A stretch of 19,964 nt of DNA, from assembly GCA_038247245.1 (NCBI GenBank), contig JBBRVE010000058.1:1-19964 (forward strand). Direction: 5' to 3'. A model generated the notes under the pieces. That model was not told the DNA's origin, did not search any database, and saw only the letters and a program-made list of their open reading frames with translations. Below are positions 1 to 7,688 of this stretch, piece by piece. The stretch is from JAPWJZ01 sp038247245. Its GTDB lineage: Bacteria > Pseudomonadota > Alphaproteobacteria > Micavibrionales > UBA2020. The first letter of the stretch is position 1, and the number at the start of each line of letters is the position of its first letter. Position numbers and translations under genes: made by a program.

Positions 1-132
1 GATGCGCGCGGCGTGATTTCGGTCGTGGAGCGTCAGGCCTATATCGGCCGCGTCCGCGAATTGGCCAAGGGCTGCTGCGAAGCATGGCTCGGCGTTTACG
101 GAGACGAGCAAGCCAAGAAGGAGGCTGCATAA
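1..132 (+). CDS. glyQ: Glycyl-tRNA synthetase alpha subunit, C-terminal end (partial)
   Basis: Only the last 43 codons are in the window, read in frame from base 1 to the TAA at 130-132. The peptide contains ISVVERQAYIGRVRELAK followed by a CCEAWL stretch, which matches the conserved C-terminus of GlyQ. GlyQ carries the catalytic core of the alpha2beta2 (bacterial) glycyl-tRNA synthetase, which charges tRNA-Gly in the cytoplasm. The beta-subunit gene starts one base after this stop, and the glyS ribosome binding site (AAGGAGG at 118-124) lies inside the glyQ coding end, so the two subunits are very likely translated from one message. The identification rests on a short tail but is strongly supported by the neighbouring glyS. 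Confidence 0.93.
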   Translation, partial: DARGVISVVERQAYIGRVRELAKGCCEAWLGVYGDEQAKKEAA

Positions 133-133
133 C

Positions 134-2230
134 ATGGCCGAATTTCTCCTCGAACTTTTCTCCGAAGAAATTCCTGCACGTATGCAGGTGAAGGCGGCGG
201 ATGACCTGAAAGACCTGATCACGAAAGGCCTGACCGACAAGGGCCTGACGTTCACGAAAGCAGAGGCACATTCGACGCCGCGCCGCGTGACGATCGTGGT
301 GGACGGGTTGCCGCTCGAAAACAGCCCCGCCCCCATCGACAAAAAAGGCCCCAGCATCACCTCGCCCCAGCAGGCGCTTGACGGGTTCCTGAAATCGGTC
401 GGGCAGTCGAATTTTGATAAATGCGTGCAGGAAGAAACGCCGAAAGGCACGTTCTGGTTCTACCGCGAAGCCGTGAAGGGTCAGCCGACCGAAAAGGTGC
501 TGACCGCGATTATCGAAGAAGCCATGAACAAGATCGTCTGGCCGAAATCGATGCGCTGGAAATCCAGCACGCGCCAATGGGTGCGCCCGCTCCACAGCAT
601 TATCGCGCTGTTCGACGGCAAATCCGTCGCGGTTGATTTCGCACTCGGCGGCGGTGAAAAATCCGTCATATCCGGCAAGACGACGCAAGGCCATCGCTTC
701 CTGTCGTCCGGCAAGATCGAAGTGTCGAACTTCGCCGATTACCGCGAGAAGCTGAAAGCCGCGCATGTGCTGCTGGCGCGTGAAGACCGCAAGGCGATCA
801 TTTCGAAACAGTCGCAGGAACTTGCGAACAAGGAAGGCCTGAAAATCCGCGAGGACGAGGCGCTGTTCGAGGAAATCGTCGGCTTGGTCGAATGGCCGGT
901 GCCGCTGGTCGGGACTTTCGAAAAAGAATATCTGGATGTGCCTCAGGAGGTTCTTATCTCCACCATGCGTGGCAACCAGAAATATATCGCGCTGCTGGAT
1001 GATGCCGGCAAGCTGTCGAACAAATTCATCGTCGTCGCCAACATGATCACCGAAGACGGCGGCAAACAGGTTGTGGCAGGAAATGAAAAAGTCCTGCGCG
1101 CGCGTTTGTCCGATGCCAAATTCTTCTGGGATCAGGACCGCCGCCAGAAACTGGAATCACGCCTGCCCGCGCTTGAGCAGATTACCTTCCACCAGAAACT
1201 CGGCACGGTACGCGACCGCGTTTCGCGCCTGCATTCGCTGGCGCAGGAAATCGCGGAGCTGCTGGGCTATGACGGCAAGGCTGCCGCGCGCGCGGCGGAA
1301 CTGTGCAAGGCCGACCTGACGTCCGGTGTTGTGTACCAGTTCCCCGAAGTGCAGGGCACGATGGGCCGTTACTACGCGCTGCATGACAAGGAAAAGCCCG
1401 AGGTCGCGCAGGCAATTGCCGAGCATTACAAACCCGTCGGCGCGAACGACACCTGCCCCACCGCCCCTATTTCCATCGCTGTTGCGCTGGCCGATAAACT
1501 CGATGCGCTTGTCGGGTTCTTCGCCATCGACGAAAAGCCGACGGGTTCGAAAGACCCCTTCGCGCTGCGCCGCGCCGCTCTCGGCGTGATCCGCATCATC
1601 CTTGAAAACAAGCTGCGCGTGTCGATGACGATGCTGTTCCAGAAATCGTACCAGCTTTACGGCGGCAAGATCAAAGGCCTGCGCCCCGAGGCAGATGTGA
1701 CGAAAGACCTGACGCAGTTCTTCACCGAACGCCTGAAGGTCGCGCTGAAGGACCAGGGCGTGCGCCATGACCTGATCGACGCGGTGTTCGCGGCGAAATC
1801 CGATGACGACCTGACCCGCGTGGTTGCGCGCGTCAACGCCGTGCAGGATTTCGTGAAGACCGAAGACGGCACGAATTTGCTGGCCGGTTACAAACGCGCC
1901 ACCAATATTCTGCGCATCGAGGAAAAGAAAGACGGCAAATCCTATTCGGGCAAGGACGTGAAGGAAGCGCTGCTGGCCGAGGAGCAGGAGAAAAATCTGT
2001 TCTCGGCATTGGGCGCATCCGGCGGCAAGATCAAGGCCGACCTTGAGAAGGAAGATTATAAATCGGTCATGTCCGGCATGTCGGGCATCCGCAGTGCGGT
2101 TGACCAGTTCTTTGACAAAATCCTGGTGAACGCGCCGGACGCAAGTTTACGCGCGAACCGCCTGTCCATGCTCGCCAGCATCGCCGGCACGATGAACGAG
2201 GTCGCAGACTTTTCCAAACTAGAGGGGTAA
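134..2230 (+). CDS. glyS: Glycyl-tRNA synthetase beta subunit
   Basis: This 698-residue protein is close in length to typical bacterial GlyS (about 690). It opens with the characteristic LLELFSEEIPARMQ and ends with a helical anticodon-binding (DALR-like) domain over roughly the last 120 residues. GlyS binds tRNA-Gly and is required for the alpha subunit to aminoacylate it. The ATG at 134 is chosen because AAGGAGG at 118-124 sits nine bases upstream and the gene follows the glyQ stop with a one-base gap. It is followed six bases later by ppdK, so all three are probably co-transcribed. The long antisense ORF inside it is a codon-bias shadow. Nothing unusual is seen in the sequence. Confidence 0.97.
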   Translation: MAEFLLELFSEEIPARMQVKAADDLKDLITKGLTDKGLTFTKAEAHSTPRRVTIVVDGLPLENSPAPIDKKGPSITSPQQALDGFLKSVGQSNFDKCVQEETPKGTFWFYREAVKGQPTEKVLTAIIEEAMNKIVWPKSMRWKSSTRQWVRPLHSIIALFDGKSVAVDFALGGGEKSVISGKTTQGHRFLSSGKIEVSNFADYREKLKAAHVLLAREDRKAIISKQSQELANKEGLKIREDEALFEEIVGLVEWPVPLVGTFEKEYLDVPQEVLISTMRGNQKYIALLDDAGKLSNKFIVVANMITEDGGKQVVAGNEKVLRARLSDAKFFWDQDRRQKLESRLPALEQITFHQKLGTVRDRVSRLHSLAQEIAELLGYDGKAAARAAELCKADLTSGVVYQFPEVQGTMGRYYALHDKEKPEVAQAIAEHYKPVGANDTCPTAPISIAVALADKLDALVGFFAIDEKPTGSKDPFALRRAALGVIRIILENKLRVSMTMLFQKSYQLYGGKIKGLRPEADVTKDLTQFFTERLKVALKDQGVRHDLIDAVFAAKSDDDLTRVVARVNAVQDFVKTEDGTNLLAGYKRATNILRIEEKKDGKSYSGKDVKEALLAEEQEKNLFSALGASGGKIKADLEKEDYKSVMSGMSGIRSAVDQFFDKILVNAPDASLRANRLSMLASIAGTMNEVADFSKLEG

Positions 2231-2236
2231 TATTCG

Positions 2237-4885
2237 ATGTCATCCAACGCAGCGCTCAAGACCAGCCCACAGGCCTCCGGCAAATGGGTTTACAGCTTCG
2301 GCAAAACGCTCTGCGAGGGAGATTCATCACAGAAAAATCTGCTCGGCGGCAAGGGCGCGAACTTGGCGGAGATGAGCAAGATCGGCCTCCCCGTCCCGCC
2401 CGGCTTCACGATGTCGACCGAAGTCTGCACATATTTTTACCAGAACAAGCAATCATATCCCGGCGACCTTGATGCACAGGTGAATGGCGGCCTTGCACAA
2501 TTGGAGAAAGAAATCGGCGCGATTTTCGGCGATATCAAAAAACCGCTGCTGCTGTCTGTGCGCTCCGGCGCGCGCGTGTCGATGCCCGGCATGATGGACA
2601 CCATCCTGAACCTTGGCCTGAACGATGTGACGGTGAAGGGCTTGGCGGCATCCAGCAATAACGAACGCTTTGCGCAGGATTGCTATCGCAGGCTGATCCA
2701 GATGTATTCCGATGTCGTGTTGAATGTCGATCATGATTTGTTCGAAGATATTCTTGATACCTACAAACGCCGCAACGGGCTGAAACAGGATACCGATATC
2801 GACGCAGCCGGACTCTCCGATATCGTGGAGCAGTACAAGACGCTGGTGCAGAAACAAACCGGTAAACCCTTCCCGCAAGACCCGCGCGAACAGTTGTGGG
2901 GCGCAATCGGCGCGGTGTTCAAATCATGGATGACGCCGCGCGCCGTCACCTACCGCAAAATCAATGCGATCCCCGAAGAATGGGGCACGGCGGTCTGTGT
3001 ACAGGCCGTGGTGTTCGGCAATATGGGTGATGATTGCGGCACGGGCGTTGCGTTCACGCGCAATCCCTCGACCGGAGAAAACAAGTTCTATGGCGAATAC
3101 CTGCTGAACGCACAGGGCGAAGACGTGGTCGCCGGCATACGCACGCCGCTGGAACTTGACGATATGAAGAAGACGATGCCCGAAGTGTATGAACAGCTGG
3201 ACGCCATCCGCCTGCAGCTGGAAAAACATTACAAGGACATGCAGGATATCGAATTCACCATCCAGAATAAAAAGCTGTATATGCTGCAAACCCGCGGCGG
3301 CAAGCGCACGGCGGCAGCCGCATTGAAAATCGCGGTCGATATGGTGAATGAAAACCTGATCACCAAGAACGAAGCCATCAAGCGCATCAACCCGCAATCG
3401 CTCGACCAGCTGCTGCACCCCACCATCGACGCGAATGCGGCGAAAAACGTGCTGACACGCGGCCTGCCCGCATCGCCGGGCGCGGCGGTCGGCGCGGTGT
3501 GCTTTGATTCCGATGACGCGGAAAAACTGGCGAAGGACGGCGTGAAGGTCATCCTGTGCCGCACCGAAACCAGCCCCGAAGACATTCACGGCATGCATGC
3601 CGCCGAAGGCATTTTGACATCACGCGGCGGCATGACCAGCCACGCGGCGGTCGTTGCGCGCGGCATGGGCAAGCCCTGCGTTTCCGGCGCGGGCGATGTG
3701 ATGATCGACATGAAATCGAAAACCATGACCATCAAGGGCAAGGTATTGTCTGAGGGCGACAAGATCACGCTGGATGGATCAACCGGCGAAGTATTGCTGG
3801 GCGCGGTGAAAATGCTGCAACCCACCCTTACCGGCGATTTTGAAAAGCTGATGGTATGGGCGGATGATGCGCGCCGCATGAAAATCCGCGCGAACGCCGA
3901 AACCGCGCTCGATGCCGAAACCGCGCGCAAATTCGGCGCGGAGGGCATTGGCCTCTGCCGCACCGAACATATGTTCTTTGACCCTGAACGCATCCTGTTC
4001 GTGCGCCAGATGATTTTGGCGGAAACATCCGAAGACCGCCGTGCCGCGCTTGCGAAGATCGAGCCGCACCAGAAACAGGACTTCGTGAAGATCTTCAAGA
4101 TCATGAAGGGCCTGCCGGTCACCATCCGTTTGCTCGACCCGCCCCTGCACGAATTCCTGCCGCATGAAGACAATGAGATTGACGGCCTTGCCAAGTCGCT
4201 GAACATTTCCGGCGACAAGGTGCGCCAGCGCATCAGCCGGTTGCATGAATCGAACCCGATGCTCGGCCTGCGCGGATCGCGCCTTGGTATCGTCTATCCC
4301 GAAATCTATGAAATGCAGGTGAAGGCGATTTTCGAAGCGGCATTGGCCGTCAGGAACGAAACCGGCGACACCGTCACCCCCGAAGTCATGGTCCCGCTGA
4401 TCGCGACCAAGGCGGAAATGGATATCCTTAAAGCCATGATCGACAAGGTTGCGGCGGCGGTCGGGTTCAAGGGGTATTTGACCGGCACGATGATCGAACT
4501 GCCGCGCGCGGCTTTGGCGGCGGGCATGATCGCTGAATCGGCCGAATTCTTCAGCTTCGGCACCAACGACCTGACGCAGACCACCTTCGGCATCAGCCGT
4601 GACGATGCGGGTTCGTTCCTGCCCGCCTACCAGACGCAAGGCATCCTGACGTCTGACCCGTTTGCATCAATTGATGTGGATGGCGTGGGCGAATTGGTGA
4701 AAACCGCGTGCGAACGCGGGCGCAAGACGCGTAAAGACCTGAAGCTCGGCATCTGCGGCGAACATGGTGGCGATCCGGCTTCGATTAAATTCTTTGAAAG
4801 CGCAGGCCTTGATTACGTTTCCTGCTCCCCCTACCGCGTGCCGATCGCGCGTCTGGCGGCGGCACAGGCGGCTTTGAAGGAATGA
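2237..4885 (+). CDS. ppdK: Pyruvate, phosphate dikinase
   Basis: PPDK interconverts pyruvate, ATP and phosphate with phosphoenolpyruvate, AMP and pyrophosphate in the cytosol, serving gluconeogenesis or PPi-linked glycolysis. At 882 residues it has the usual length and domain order: N-terminal ATP-grasp nucleotide-binding domain (about 1-340), central swivelling phosphohistidine domain and C-terminal TIM-barrel PEP/pyruvate domain. The swivel motif GGMTSHAAVVARG puts the phospho-carrying His at residue 469, and GICGEHGGDP near the C-terminus carries the catalytic Cys at 840. The start ATG at 2237 has AGAGGGG at 2221-2227 nine bases upstream. The gene follows glyS by six bases, an arrangement I recall from several alphaproteobacteria. 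Its TGA overlaps the ATG of a tiny downstream ORF. Confidence 0.98.
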   Translation: MSSNAALKTSPQASGKWVYSFGKTLCEGDSSQKNLLGGKGANLAEMSKIGLPVPPGFTMSTEVCTYFYQNKQSYPGDLDAQVNGGLAQLEKEIGAIFGDIKKPLLLSVRSGARVSMPGMMDTILNLGLNDVTVKGLAASSNNERFAQDCYRRLIQMYSDVVLNVDHDLFEDILDTYKRRNGLKQDTDIDAAGLSDIVEQYKTLVQKQTGKPFPQDPREQLWGAIGAVFKSWMTPRAVTYRKINAIPEEWGTAVCVQAVVFGNMGDDCGTGVAFTRNPSTGENKFYGEYLLNAQGEDVVAGIRTPLELDDMKKTMPEVYEQLDAIRLQLEKHYKDMQDIEFTIQNKKLYMLQTRGGKRTAAAALKIAVDMVNENLITKNEAIKRINPQSLDQLLHPTIDANAAKNVLTRGLPASPGAAVGAVCFDSDDAEKLAKDGVKVILCRTETSPEDIHGMHAAEGILTSRGGMTSHAAVVARGMGKPCVSGAGDVMIDMKSKTMTIKGKVLSEGDKITLDGSTGEVLLGAVKMLQPTLTGDFEKLMVWADDARRMKIRANAETALDAETARKFGAEGIGLCRTEHMFFDPERILFVRQMILAETSEDRRAALAKIEPHQKQDFVKIFKIMKGLPVTIRLLDPPLHEFLPHEDNEIDGLAKSLNISGDKVRQRISRLHESNPMLGLRGSRLGIVYPEIYEMQVKAIFEAALAVRNETGDTVTPEVMVPLIATKAEMDILKAMIDKVAAAVGFKGYLTGTMIELPRAALAAGMIAESAEFFSFGTNDLTQTTFGISRDDAGSFLPAYQTQGILTSDPFASIDVDGVGELVKTACERGRKTRKDLKLGICGEHGGDPASIKFFESAGLDYVSCSPYRVPIARLAAAQAALKE

Positions 4886-5115
4886 AAGTAAAAATTCTCG
4901 TCGCCAAATTGAAAAGCCCAGTTGGCTTTGCGATTGCTTGGCCATTTATATGCTGGGCGATCTTTTCAATTTTGGGAGTTTCTTTAAATGGAAGCACACT
5001 GCCACAGTCAGATAAAATTTTAGGTTTTAACGTTGGCAGACATGGAGCCGATATAATATTTTTACGCAACTTGTGCCGGGCTACATTGGCATACTGTTGT
5101 GGAAAGAAAAAATGA
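4882..5115 (+). CDS. Small putative membrane protein, uncharacterised
   Basis: This 77-residue ORF starts in an ATGA overlap with the ppdK stop. I do not recognise it. It has a lysine-rich N-terminus (K2, K4, K9, K11), one hydrophobic segment at about residues 14-35, and a polar C-terminal half ending in CCGKKK. A short LPQSDKILGF string after the hydrophobic segment is faintly like the start of VanZ-type proteins, but the resemblance stops there and is not enough for a call. The stretch is clearly more AT-rich than the genes on either side. An AAGGA lies directly against the ATG, too close for a good ribosome binding site, so expression would depend on coupling to ppdK. It could be a decayed fragment or not a gene at all. 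Confidence 0.35.
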   Translation: MKVKILVAKLKSPVGFAIAWPFICWAIFSILGVSLNGSTLPQSDKILGFNVGRHGADIIFLRNLCRATLAYCCGKKK

Positions 5116-5234
5116 TAGTGCGGATGTTTGAGACTCTTGCTTACGGAATTATTTCCTGCGTATTGTTCGCCATTTTTTATTTTCTCGCAGCAGCCAGAAT
5201 TATTCCTAATATCTCGATATTTATAGATAGTTAA
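5112..5234 (+). CDS. 40-residue putative single-span membrane peptide
   Basis: This ORF begins with an ATGA overlap on the preceding 77-residue ORF and runs to the TAA at 5232-5234, overlapping the end of the convergent DUF599 gene by four bases. The peptide is dominated by one hydrophobic segment (about residues 9-31, including YGIISCVLFAIFYFL) and ends in a short polar tail. GGAAAG at 5101-5106, five bases upstream of the ATG, could serve as ribosome binding site. The frame is open further upstream, and a GTG at 5073 in the same frame would give a 53-residue version. Base composition is AT-rich like its neighbour. I do not recognise a family; the two small ORFs could be remnants of one former membrane gene. 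Confidence 0.3.
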   Translation: MIVRMFETLAYGIISCVLFAIFYFLAAARIIPNISIFIDS

Positions 5235-5965
5235 ACGCCCTTCGCGTAAATCCGCACGTAATCTTCGCGGCTGCGCACCAGGAATTTCAGGGTGCGGGAA
5301 CGGAACTCGCGCAAGTACAGCACAACCACGACCAGCGTGCAGGTGGGAATCAGCAGCAACGGACTGATAAACCACGGCAGCAGCGCGAGCGCGAAGTAAT
5401 ACGACCGCAGGCCGTAATTGAATTCATGACCGGCGCGGTCGGAAATCTTGGCCAGCTGCACGGCGAAGTCTTCCTCGTCGGGCGTCAGCGGCGTGCCCAC
5501 GGTCACCTGCGGCGCTGCGCCGATCAGGATGGATACAAACGTGTGCTGGCGCATCGCCCATGTGAAACGGAAAAACGCATAGACGAAGATGATAACCAGC
5601 GTCAGCAGCTTGAACTGCACCTGCTCGACCGTCGTTTTGGCAACGAAGGCGTGGTTGGATAGCAGCTCCATCACGTTCTGCGACGAATACAGAACTGTCA
5701 CCGCGCCCGCGAGGATAAAGATGTTGGTGGTCGCAAGGAAGTTGACCATCTGCACAAGGTTGTTCAGCAGCGCGAGGTCTGAAATGCGGTTATCGCGGTA
5801 GAGCAGCTTGCGCATCCAGTCGACGCGGTACGAATACAGCAGCGCCGAGAGGCATTCGGTATCATGGGCGCGTTGCTTGGCGTAGACCGTATATCCACCC
5901 CAGCAGGTCAGAAACCAGCCGAAAGCCACCCAGTCAATCCATGCGCCGAAGATCATCGCCCTCAC
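5231..5965 (-). CDS. DUF599 family membrane protein
   Basis: This protein of up to 244 residues has four hydrophobic segments, at the N-terminus (IDWVAFGWFLTCWGGY), at about residue 80 (ATTNIFILAGAVTVLY), about 120 (LLTLVIIFVYAFFRF) and about 195-220. Between the first two is the WMRKLLYRDNRISDLALLNNL region that typifies DUF599, a family of inner-membrane proteins of unknown function. Translation could start at GTG 5965 or at ATG 5956 three codons in; a GAGG lies three bases before that ATG, and neither has an ideal ribosome binding site. Its upstream region holds two perfect palindromes (5982-5996 and 6000-6018) that may be regulatory. It is convergent with, and slightly overlaps, the small ORF after ppdK. 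The family call is confident, the function unknown. Confidence 0.85.
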   Translation of the reverse strand: MRAMIFGAWIDWVAFGWFLTCWGGYTVYAKQRAHDTECLSALLYSYRVDWMRKLLYRDNRISDLALLNNLVQMVNFLATTNIFILAGAVTVLYSSQNVMELLSNHAFVAKTTVEQVQFKLLTLVIIFVYAFFRFTWAMRQHTFVSILIGAAPQVTVGTPLTPDEEDFAVQLAKISDRAGHEFNYGLRSYYFALALLPWFISPLLLIPTCTLVVVVLYLREFRSRTLKFLVRSREDYVRIYAKGV

Positions 5966-5981
5966 CCGTCCGTTACTTACG

Positions 5982-5996
5982 GGTAATATTATTACC
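5982..5996. promoter_or_regulatory. Perfect 15-bp palindrome upstream of the DUF599 gene
   Basis: The sequence GGTAATATTATTACC has seven-base arms around a single central T. It lies 16 bases upstream of the GTG start of the minus-strand DUF599 gene and three bases from a second palindrome. It has no T-run typical of a terminator, so an operator is more likely. The binding protein is unknown. Confidence 0.4.
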
Positions 5997-5999
5997 TTT

Positions 6000-6018
6000 T
6001 ATGTTGCGGCGCAACATA
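6000..6018. promoter_or_regulatory. Perfect 19-bp palindrome upstream of the DUF599 gene
   Basis: TATGTTGCGGCGCAACATA has nine-base arms around a central G. It sits between the stop of the 144-residue minus-strand gene (6031) and the DUF599 start (5965). As a hairpin in the minus-strand transcript it would be followed by AAAAGG rather than a U-run, which argues against an intrinsic terminator. An operator for the DUF599 gene is the simpler reading. Confidence 0.45.
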
Positions 6019-6030
6019 TTTATCGGGAAA

Positions 6031-6465
6031 TTATGAGAGGCTATTTTTGCGGGCGACCGGCGACGCGGTAAACAGCGCAAGGCTCTCCATGCCAGTCAGC
6101 TTGGCGTTCAGGTGCGCCATGGTGCGGTCGTGCAGTTCGCGGTATGCGGTGGCACCCATTTCGCCCTGCATGCTGCGCAGGCGGTCCTTGGTGTCTTCCA
6201 GCACGAAGCGTTCGCGCGTGGGTTTGGATACGTTGCCATCAGCCTCGAATTCCTTCAGTGCCTTCAGACTGATTGTGATCAGCCCGTGGGCGTGTTCGGG
6301 ATAGACCATGAAAACGTGGTTGTCGGGGCTCAATGACGGCGCGTTTGCCGCCAGGTTGAACCCTGCGCGGCGCACCTCGTACCGCGTCAGCGCGGCGCAG
6401 ACATGGCGGCAGAAGGACTGGCCATCTGTTGCTGACGTATCGAGGATGCGGGTTTCTGGTAACAA
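6031..6465 (-). CDS. Uncharacterised protein, 144 residues
   Basis: I do not recognise this protein. It is soluble in appearance, with no signal peptide or membrane segment. It has a predicted alpha/beta N-terminal half containing HVFMVYPEHAHGLITISLKAL and a charged, helical C-terminal half ending in a small Arg-Lys-Asn-Ser tail. The frame has no upstream ATG, so translation most likely begins at TTG 6465, with AAGGG about ten bases upstream. A promoter-like TTGACA-N17-TACCTT at 6504-6532 reads toward it, placing the start of transcription about 30 bases before the TTG. Codon use matches the surrounding GC-rich genes and the frame is open over its whole length, which supports it as a real gene. 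Confidence 0.6.
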   Translation of the reverse strand: MLPETRILDTSATDGQSFCRHVCAALTRYEVRRAGFNLAANAPSLSPDNHVFMVYPEHAHGLITISLKALKEFEADGNVSKPTRERFVLEDTKDRLRSMQGEMGATAYRELHDRTMAHLNAKLTGMESLALFTASPVARKNSLS

Positions 6466-6503
6466 AGCGATTCTACCCTTTATGCTCAGTTTGTGTATAA
6501 CTA

Positions 6504-6532
6504 AAGGTACCGTTGAATGCTGACGCTGTCAA
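6504..6532 (-). promoter_or_regulatory. Sigma70-type promoter for the 144-residue protein gene
   Basis: Reading the minus strand, TTGACA (6532-6527) is followed after 17 bases by TACCTT (6509-6504). The -35 is a perfect consensus and the -10 is weak. It lies in the 107-base gap between two minus-strand genes and would give a leader of about 30 bases. The perfect -35, spacing and position make it credible. Confidence 0.5.
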
Positions 6533-6572
6533 ACATCTGCTGCGATATTGCATTATTTCAATAGGTTATAGG

Positions 6573-7634
6573 CTAGAAGATATGGACAAGCGTAAGCCCG
6601 ATGCGCGAGCGCGCTTCGTTTTCCATGAGCTTTAGCTGCTCCAGGCCGGGTTCAAGTTCGGTGACGACATATTGCGCGCGTTTCTGGGGGCCGCCGATGG
6701 CGTTGTCGGGGAATTCCAGCGACCAGTTACGAGTTTTCACGACAAGGCCGCACAGCACCGCGCCCATGCCCGCGTGGTTTTCCTCGATATCATCGCGCAG
6801 CTTCTGGAACGATTGCTTGTTGATGTCGCCCCAGAACAACTGGAAACCGCTCTGGAATTTTGCGAGGCGTTCACGGATGGAGGTGGATAGGAAGCGCAGG
6901 CTGTCCTCAACCTTCTTGCAGCTCGCAAGCGTGCGCGGCGATGCGGCAACTTCGCGCTGCGTGCGCAGGTCGCCGAGCCACAACCAGAAACGGTTGATGT
7001 CCGGCACGATACCCTGGAATGTGTGGCGGTAATAGGCGACGGATAAAAACACGTCGCTGTAATCCTCCAGAAACCCCGGAATTTCGGCAAGGTCGAGCCC
7101 GGTTTTATGGCTCATCATTTTCAGGCGTGCGGCCACGCGTGTTTTATCGGGGTCGTTGAACAGCTTCAAAAGGTCTGCATCGGTTTCATCTCCGTCGCCG
7201 AAGATATTACGGATTAGCGGTTTCGTGAATTCCTGCGTGTATTTATGCAGCGTGTCCTTCATGTCGCCCGACAGTTCCAGCACGGTGTCATCCACCTCGA
7301 TGCCGAGGCGCTTGAGGCTGGAGCGCAGCGAGTACACGTCGTAACTGGGCAGCGCAGAAAGTTTCGATACGATCAACTGGTCGGCGACTGAACCGGCCTG
7401 CGCCTGCACGATATCTTCGGGGCGGATTTGCAGGCTGCCGGAAACTGCATCGCTATGCAGTTCGACCGCTGTTTCCATGCGCGAGTTTTTCACCAGTCGC
7501 GCGGATTTCAGTGTGCTGCTCGATAGCGGGATCATGCCCAGCGGCAACGCATCGATAGCGTCCCGGTCAGAAACCGGGGGCTTGCCGCCCTTGCCGCTGC
7601 CCTTTGATTTATCGGTCGTCACAACTTCACCCAA
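6573..7634 (-). CDS. Uncharacterised soluble protein, about 353 residues
   Basis: No family is recognised. The N-terminus (residues about 8-20) is low-complexity, rich in Lys, Gly and Ser. The rest looks mainly helical, with an acidic loop at about 147-154 (GDGDETDAD), an aromatic patch at 216-222 (FWLWLGD) and a C-terminal helix rich in charged residues. There is no signal peptide or membrane segment. The longest reading starts at TTG 7634, with AGGG four bases upstream; a GTG four codons downstream is an alternative. A 54-base AT-rich gap separates it from ygfZ upstream, so it may be the last gene of that operon or have its own promoter. Codon use is like its neighbours. Confidence 0.65.
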   Translation of the reverse strand: MGEVVTTDKSKGSGKGGKPPVSDRDAIDALPLGMIPLSSSTLKSARLVKNSRMETAVELHSDAVSGSLQIRPEDIVQAQAGSVADQLIVSKLSALPSYDVYSLRSSLKRLGIEVDDTVLELSGDMKDTLHKYTQEFTKPLIRNIFGDGDETDADLLKLFNDPDKTRVAARLKMMSHKTGLDLAEIPGFLEDYSDVFLSVAYYRHTFQGIVPDINRFWLWLGDLRTQREVAASPRTLASCKKVEDSLRFLSTSIRERLAKFQSGFQLFWGDINKQSFQKLRDDIEENHAGMGAVLCGLVVKTRNWSLEFPDNAIGGPQKRAQYVVTELEPGLEQLKLMENEARSRIGLTLVHIF

Positions 7635-7688
7635 ATTGCCCTAGATAATATTTTAAAGGATAAAGGTTAACGATTTAAATCTTTGTTA

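Noticed and set aside
1157..1768. 203-residue minus-strand ORF inside glyS
   Set aside because: It is antisense to a well-conserved gene, has no recognisable motif and shows the Arg/His/Gln-rich composition of a codon-bias shadow in GC-rich DNA.
2924..4639. Long minus-strand ORFs (224 and 286 residues) inside ppdK
   Set aside because: They mirror the wobble-rich codons of ppdK, have no domain signature and overlap essential motifs of the real gene.
4785..5375. 196-residue minus-strand ORF over the ppdK tail and the DUF599 gene end
   Set aside because: It overlaps two confident genes, has no motif and its composition changes abruptly at their borders.
6000..6018. Reading the 19-bp palindrome as an intrinsic terminator
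   Set aside because: In the minus-strand transcript the stem is followed by AAAAGG and on the plus strand by a mixed sequence, so there is no U-run.
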